From CBFDBF01 sp050287725 (GTDB lineage Bacteria > Pseudomonadota > Gammaproteobacteria > Chromatiales > Chromatiaceae), in assembly GCA_050287725.1 (NCBI GenBank), contig JBNKCL010000016.1, positions 1 to 50,769 on the forward strand: a stretch of DNA of 50,769 nt, in the 5' to 3' direction. Position numbers and translations under genes: made by a program. The notes under the pieces were generated by a model. The model was not told the DNA's origin. It searched no databases and was given only the letters and a program-made list of their open reading frames with translations. Numbering within the stretch: the stretch's first letter is position 1; the number at the start of each line of letters is the position of its first letter. Shown one piece after another: positions 48,033 through 50,769 of the stretch.

Positions 48033-48808
48033 TCGGCGTACGGATCCTCGGCACCGGCCTGATCGGACCCGGGTTGGACGATTGGCCGGCCGGTCGCGAG
48101 GCCCTCCGCAACGACTGCGCCTCCTACGCCTACGGGCCGACCCGGATCCCCGCCCCCGAATTGTTGCCCGCCACCGAGCGTCGGCGCACCACCGCCTGTA
48201 TCAAACTGGCCCTGGCCGCCGCCGAGCAGGCGCTGAAAGATGCGGCCCGGGAGCCGGCGGAACTTGCCAGCGTCTTCAGTTCCAGCCACGGTGATATGCA
48301 GGTCTGCGACAACCTCTGCCGCGCCTTGGCCAGCGACGACAAACCGGTATCGCCCACCCAGTTCCACAACTCGGTGCATAACGCACCCGCAGGCTATTGG
48401 TCCATCGCCACCGGCTCGCGCCGACCCTCCACCAGCCTGGCGGTAGCCGACTCCAGTTTCACTGCCGGCCTGCTGGAGGCGGTGCTGCAATCCCGGGCCA
48501 ACGGTCACCCGGTCCTGCTTGCCTGTTACGATCACCCGGCGCCGGCGCCTCTGGATGCGGCCGCACCCCTGGCGGCTCCCTTTGCCGTGGCCCTGGTGGT
48601 GCAGGCGCAAGAAACCGGGCCGCTGCAACTCTCCCTGAGCGACGGCGAAGAGACCCGCCTGGTCCGGACGGAACTGGAACAACTGCGCCTGGGCAACCCG
48701 GCGGCCCGCGCCCTGCCCCTGCTGGCGGCACTGGCGGACAATCTGACGGCCACCGTGCTCCTGCCGCATCTGGACCGGCAGTTGCGCATCGACCTGGGGG
48801 CGGCATGA
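48029..48808 (+). CDS. Chain-length-factor-like ketosynthase (ApeC-type, no active-site Cys)
   Basis: A 259-residue, N-terminal-half ketosynthase homologue. It has IKLALAAAEQALKDAA, SSSHGDMQVCDNLCRALA, QFHNSVHNAPAGYWSIATGS and LAVADSSFTAGLLEAVLQ. Where active enzymes have the nucleophilic cysteine (STACSS) this protein reads AVADSS, so it cannot form the acyl-enzyme. It also lacks the C-terminal histidine motifs. Such partners form heterodimers with the active KS and are thought to set chain length. It overlaps both neighbours, consistent with stoichiometric expression. Confidence 0.88.
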   Translation: MIGVRILGTGLIGPGLDDWPAGREALRNDCASYAYGPTRIPAPELLPATERRRTTACIKLALAAAEQALKDAAREPAELASVFSSSHGDMQVCDNLCRALASDDKPVSPTQFHNSVHNAPAGYWSIATGSRRPSTSLAVADSSFTAGLLEAVLQSRANGHPVLLACYDHPAPAPLDAAAPLAAPFAVALVVQAQETGPLQLSLSDGEETRLVRTELEQLRLGNPAARALPLLAALADNLTATVLLPHLDRQLRIDLGAA

Positions 48809-49248
48809 GCCTGCAACACGACCAACTCTGCACCCTGATCCCCCATGCCGGCGCCATGTGCCTGCTCGAGCGGGTGGAGCAGTGGGACGAAACCCGGATC
48901 CTCTGCAGCAGCGACTCTCACCGGCACAGGAACAACCCCCTGCGCAGCGGCGACCGGCTGGCGGCCGTGCACGCCCTGGAGTACGGCGCGCAGGCGATGG
49001 CCGTGCACGGCGGCCTGGTGGCGCAGCAGGAACAGAAACGGATCCGGAACGGTTTCCTGGTGGCGATCCGGGACGCCGAACTGCACCGGGATCGCCTGGA
49101 CGACCTGCCGGGTCCGTTGCAGGTGGAAGCGACGCAACTGTTAAAATCCGACGCCAACCAGATCTATCAGGTGGAGATCCGCTGTGAAGGCGACGTGGTT
49201 GCCGCAGGACGGCTGTTGGTCATGAACAATCTGGAGGCTGAAGCATGA
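48805..49248 (+). CDS. 3-hydroxyacyl-ACP dehydratase, hotdog (ApeP-type)
   Basis: A 147-residue hotdog protein; ATG at 48805 overlaps the previous stop (ATGA). The catalytic region is IPHAGAMCLLERVEQWD, resembling the FabA/FabZ-like ApeP proteins, with HALEYGAQAMAVHGGLVAQQ and GPLQVEATQLLKSDANQIYQ forming the rest. Together with the short dehydratase at 40012 it would make the double bonds of the polyene. The frame is open far upstream (from 48397) only as a shadow of the ketosynthase gene. It overlaps the reductase by 4 bp. Confidence 0.87.
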   Translation: MSLQHDQLCTLIPHAGAMCLLERVEQWDETRILCSSDSHRHRNNPLRSGDRLAAVHALEYGAQAMAVHGGLVAQQEQKRIRNGFLVAIRDAELHRDRLDDLPGPLQVEATQLLKSDANQIYQVEIRCEGDVVAAGRLLVMNNLEAEA

Positions 49249-49964
49249 AACGCGCTCTGGTCACCGGCGGCAGCGGGGCCATCGGCGGCGCCATTTGTCG
49301 CCAACTCGCGGCGGACGGTCTGCAGGTGCTGGTGCACGCCAACACTCATCTGGAGCGCGCGGAAGCGGTGGCGCAGGAGATACGCGACGGGGGCGGCTCC
49401 GCCAGCGCGGTCTGCTTCGATGTCCGCGACGCCGACGCCTGCGCCCAAACCCTGGAGCAGTCGCTGCAGGAGGGTCCCATCCAGGTGCTGGTGAATAACG
49501 CCGGCATCCACGACGACGCCCCGCTGGCGGGGATGGAACGCGAGCAGTGGCGGCGCGTGATCGATGTCTCCCTGAACGGTTTCTACAACGTCACGCAGCC
49601 CCTGCTGTTGCCCATGATGGGCACCCGTTGGGGGCGGGTGATCTCCCTCTCCTCCATCGCCGGGGTCATGGGCAACCGCGGCCAGGCCAACTACGCCGCC
49701 GCCAAGGCGGGGCTGCACGGCGCCAGCAAATCATTGGCCCTGGAACTCGCCTCCCGCGGTGTCACGGTCAACGTGGTGGCGCCGGGGATTATTGAATCAC
49801 CCATGATCGAAAAAAGCTTTCCACCGGAACTGATCAAACAACTGGTGCCCATGAAGCGCGCCGGAAAACCACAGGAGATCGCGGACCTGGTGAGCTTCCT
49901 CGCCTCGGAGCGGGCCGGTTACATCTCCGGCCAGGTGATCTCCATCAACGGGGCCATGGCGTGA
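49245..49964 (+). CDS. fabG: 3-oxoacyl-ACP reductase (FabG-like, ApeQ-type)
   Basis: A 239-residue short-chain dehydrogenase. NADPH motif TGGSGAIGGAICRQLAADG, NNAGIHDDAPLAG, the catalytic serine in ISLSSIAGVMGNRGQ, YXXXK as NYAAAKAGLHG, then VNVVAPGIIESPM and GYISGQVISINGAMA at the C-terminus. It reduces the 3-ketoacyl-ACP made by the adjacent ketosynthase. Length and motifs are normal. Assignment to the polyene pathway rests on the overlaps with both neighbours; a housekeeping role is less likely. Confidence 0.93.
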   Translation: MKRALVTGGSGAIGGAICRQLAADGLQVLVHANTHLERAEAVAQEIRDGGGSASAVCFDVRDADACAQTLEQSLQEGPIQVLVNNAGIHDDAPLAGMEREQWRRVIDVSLNGFYNVTQPLLLPMMGTRWGRVISLSSIAGVMGNRGQANYAAAKAGLHGASKSLALELASRGVTVNVVAPGIIESPMIEKSFPPELIKQLVPMKRAGKPQEIADLVSFLASERAGYISGQVISINGAMA

Positions 49965-50698
49965 AGGTCGTCGCCGTCATCCCGGCCTATAACGAAGGGG
50001 CGACCATCCGCTCGTTGGCGCAGGCGGTTCTGGCGCAGGGGGTGGAGTTGATCGTAGTGGACGACGGCTCCGGCGACGACACCTCCGCCCGGGTCGCCGA
50101 TCTGCCGCTGCAACTGATCCGGCATGCCACCAACCAGGGCAAGGCCGCCAGCATGCGTGACGGAATGAATGCGGCGCTCGCCGGCGGCGCCGACGGCGTG
50201 CTGACCCTGGACGGGGACGGTCAACACAATCCCGATGAGATCCCCAGGCTGCTCGCCTCCTTCGCCGACCATCCGGAGTGTCTGATCATCGGCGCCCGCC
50301 TGCGGAACCGGGAGCAGGCCCCCAAGGGGAGACTGTTCGCCAATAACTTTGCCGACTTCTGGATCTCCTGGGCCGCCGGGCGGCGCATCCGCGACAGCCA
50401 GTCGGGTTTTCGACTCTATCCGGCGCAGGCCTTGCGGCAGGTGCAGATCGATCACGACAAGCGCCACGGATTCGTGTTCGAGAGCGAGTTCCTGATCGAA
50501 GCGGCAAACCAGGGCTTCGGATTCCAGACCGTCGCCATCGCCTCCTGCTATCCGAAACAGGCCCGGGCCAGTCACTTCCGGCCGGCGGCCGACATCAGCC
50601 TCATCGTACGGATGGTGGCGGGCAGGTTATTCCGGAGGGGAATGTATCCCCAGGGCCTGCTGCGCTCGTTACGCAAAGCAACCGGAGAGCCGGGCTAA
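49961..50698 (+). CDS. Glycosyltransferase family 2 (DPM1-like)
   Basis: A 245-residue cytoplasmic GT-A protein starting at GTG 49961 in the stop of the reductase. It begins MKVVAVIPAYNEGATIRSLA, with LIVVDDGSGDDTSARVAD and the metal-binding DXD-like LTLDGDGQHNPDEIPRLLA, GARLRNREQAPKGRLFANNF and DSQSGFRLYPAQAL. It most resembles dolichol-phosphate-mannose synthase-like enzymes and would attach a sugar to the lipid product or its carrier. In aryl-polyene loci a GT2 fused to an acyltransferase is usual, to my knowledge. Here it is separate and is the last complete gene in the window. Confidence 0.9.
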   Translation: MKVVAVIPAYNEGATIRSLAQAVLAQGVELIVVDDGSGDDTSARVADLPLQLIRHATNQGKAASMRDGMNAALAGGADGVLTLDGDGQHNPDEIPRLLASFADHPECLIIGARLRNREQAPKGRLFANNFADFWISWAAGRRIRDSQSGFRLYPAQALRQVQIDHDKRHGFVFESEFLIEAANQGFGFQTVAIASCYPKQARASHFRPAADISLIVRMVAGRLFRRGMYPQGLLRSLRKATGEPG

Positions 50699-50753
50699 CA
50701 TCCCGGGTCGGCGAACACGCAACACTATTCAGATTACTCAGGAAATATCCAGT

Positions 50754-50769
50754 GTGAACAACACCAGGG
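50754..50769 (+). CDS. Possible start of the next operon gene (5 codons)
   Basis: GTG at 50754 is preceded by AGGAAA about 9 nt upstream and opens a frame (MNNTR) to the window edge, 55 bp after the glycosyltransferase stop. Only 16 bases are visible, so product and even existence are uncertain. A missing ACP, thioesterase, methyltransferase or ammonia lyase of the pathway would be expected near here. Confidence 0.3.

Overview
The window reads as chromosomal DNA of a GC-rich gammaproteobacterium. Individual genes (endonuclease IV, rlmB/rnr, pcm, HtrB/LpxL-type acyltransferase, TonB-ExbBD, LolA-like carrier) have gammaproteobacterial character. The pyruvate phosphate dikinase with its regulator, the acidic small protein at 29616 and the aryl-polyene-type locus would fit a Chromatiales-like or sulfur-oxidising lineage. 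That placement is inference from gene content; no rRNA or other taxonomic marker is present. No transposase, integrase, phage gene or CRISPR array was seen.

Layout. 1-11275: housekeeping, stress and signalling genes: a truncated receiver/SpoIIE-type phosphatase with a degenerate receiver, nfo, a GT9-like protein, gabD, an FAH-family hydrolase, a Ser/Thr kinase fused to a cyclic-nucleotide-binding-like domain, a YbhB/PEBP protein, an orphan PolX-N/HhH protein, a small heat-shock protein behind a sigma32-like promoter, and a beta-CASP metallo-beta-lactamase nuclease. 11684-16274: two tandem, same-strand paralogues (588 and 586 aa) of a helical protein I do not recognise. They are separated by 1.06 kb of non-coding DNA holding an inverted pair of a diverged repeat element, an array of short hairpins, and a degenerate tandem repeat with an exact 40-bp period. 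16292-18931: a P2-type cation ATPase.

19219-25519: one operon, TonB-dependent receptor, periplasmic membrane-anchored protein, membrane polyferredoxin, CcdA/SafE-like membrane protein, ExbB, ExbD, TonB. The set suggests uptake of a metal or metal complex coupled to electron transfer at the inner membrane. 25640-27765: NfeD/ClpP-class protease plus slipin. 27916-30011: pcm, a frameshifted archease pseudogene, and a small acidic protein. 30614-34133: ppdK and its bifunctional kinase/pyrophosphorylase regulator, separated by a strong hairpin. 34212-37220: rnr-rlmB on the minus strand. 37387-37473: tRNA-Leu(CAG) with a clear promoter and terminator.

37808-50698 (continuing past the right edge): fourteen tightly packed, mostly overlapping plus-strand genes of an aryl-polyene/FAS-II-like lipid pathway: ACP, ApeG-like membrane protein, AMP ligase, two hotdog dehydratases, acyltransferase, LolA-like carrier, MMPL exporter, ketosynthase, chain-length-factor-like ketosynthase, ketoreductase and GT2. 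Two B12-binding-type radical SAM enzymes are embedded in the middle of the operon. They are not part of the standard aryl-polyene set as I know it and make this the strongest candidate here for undescribed chemistry.
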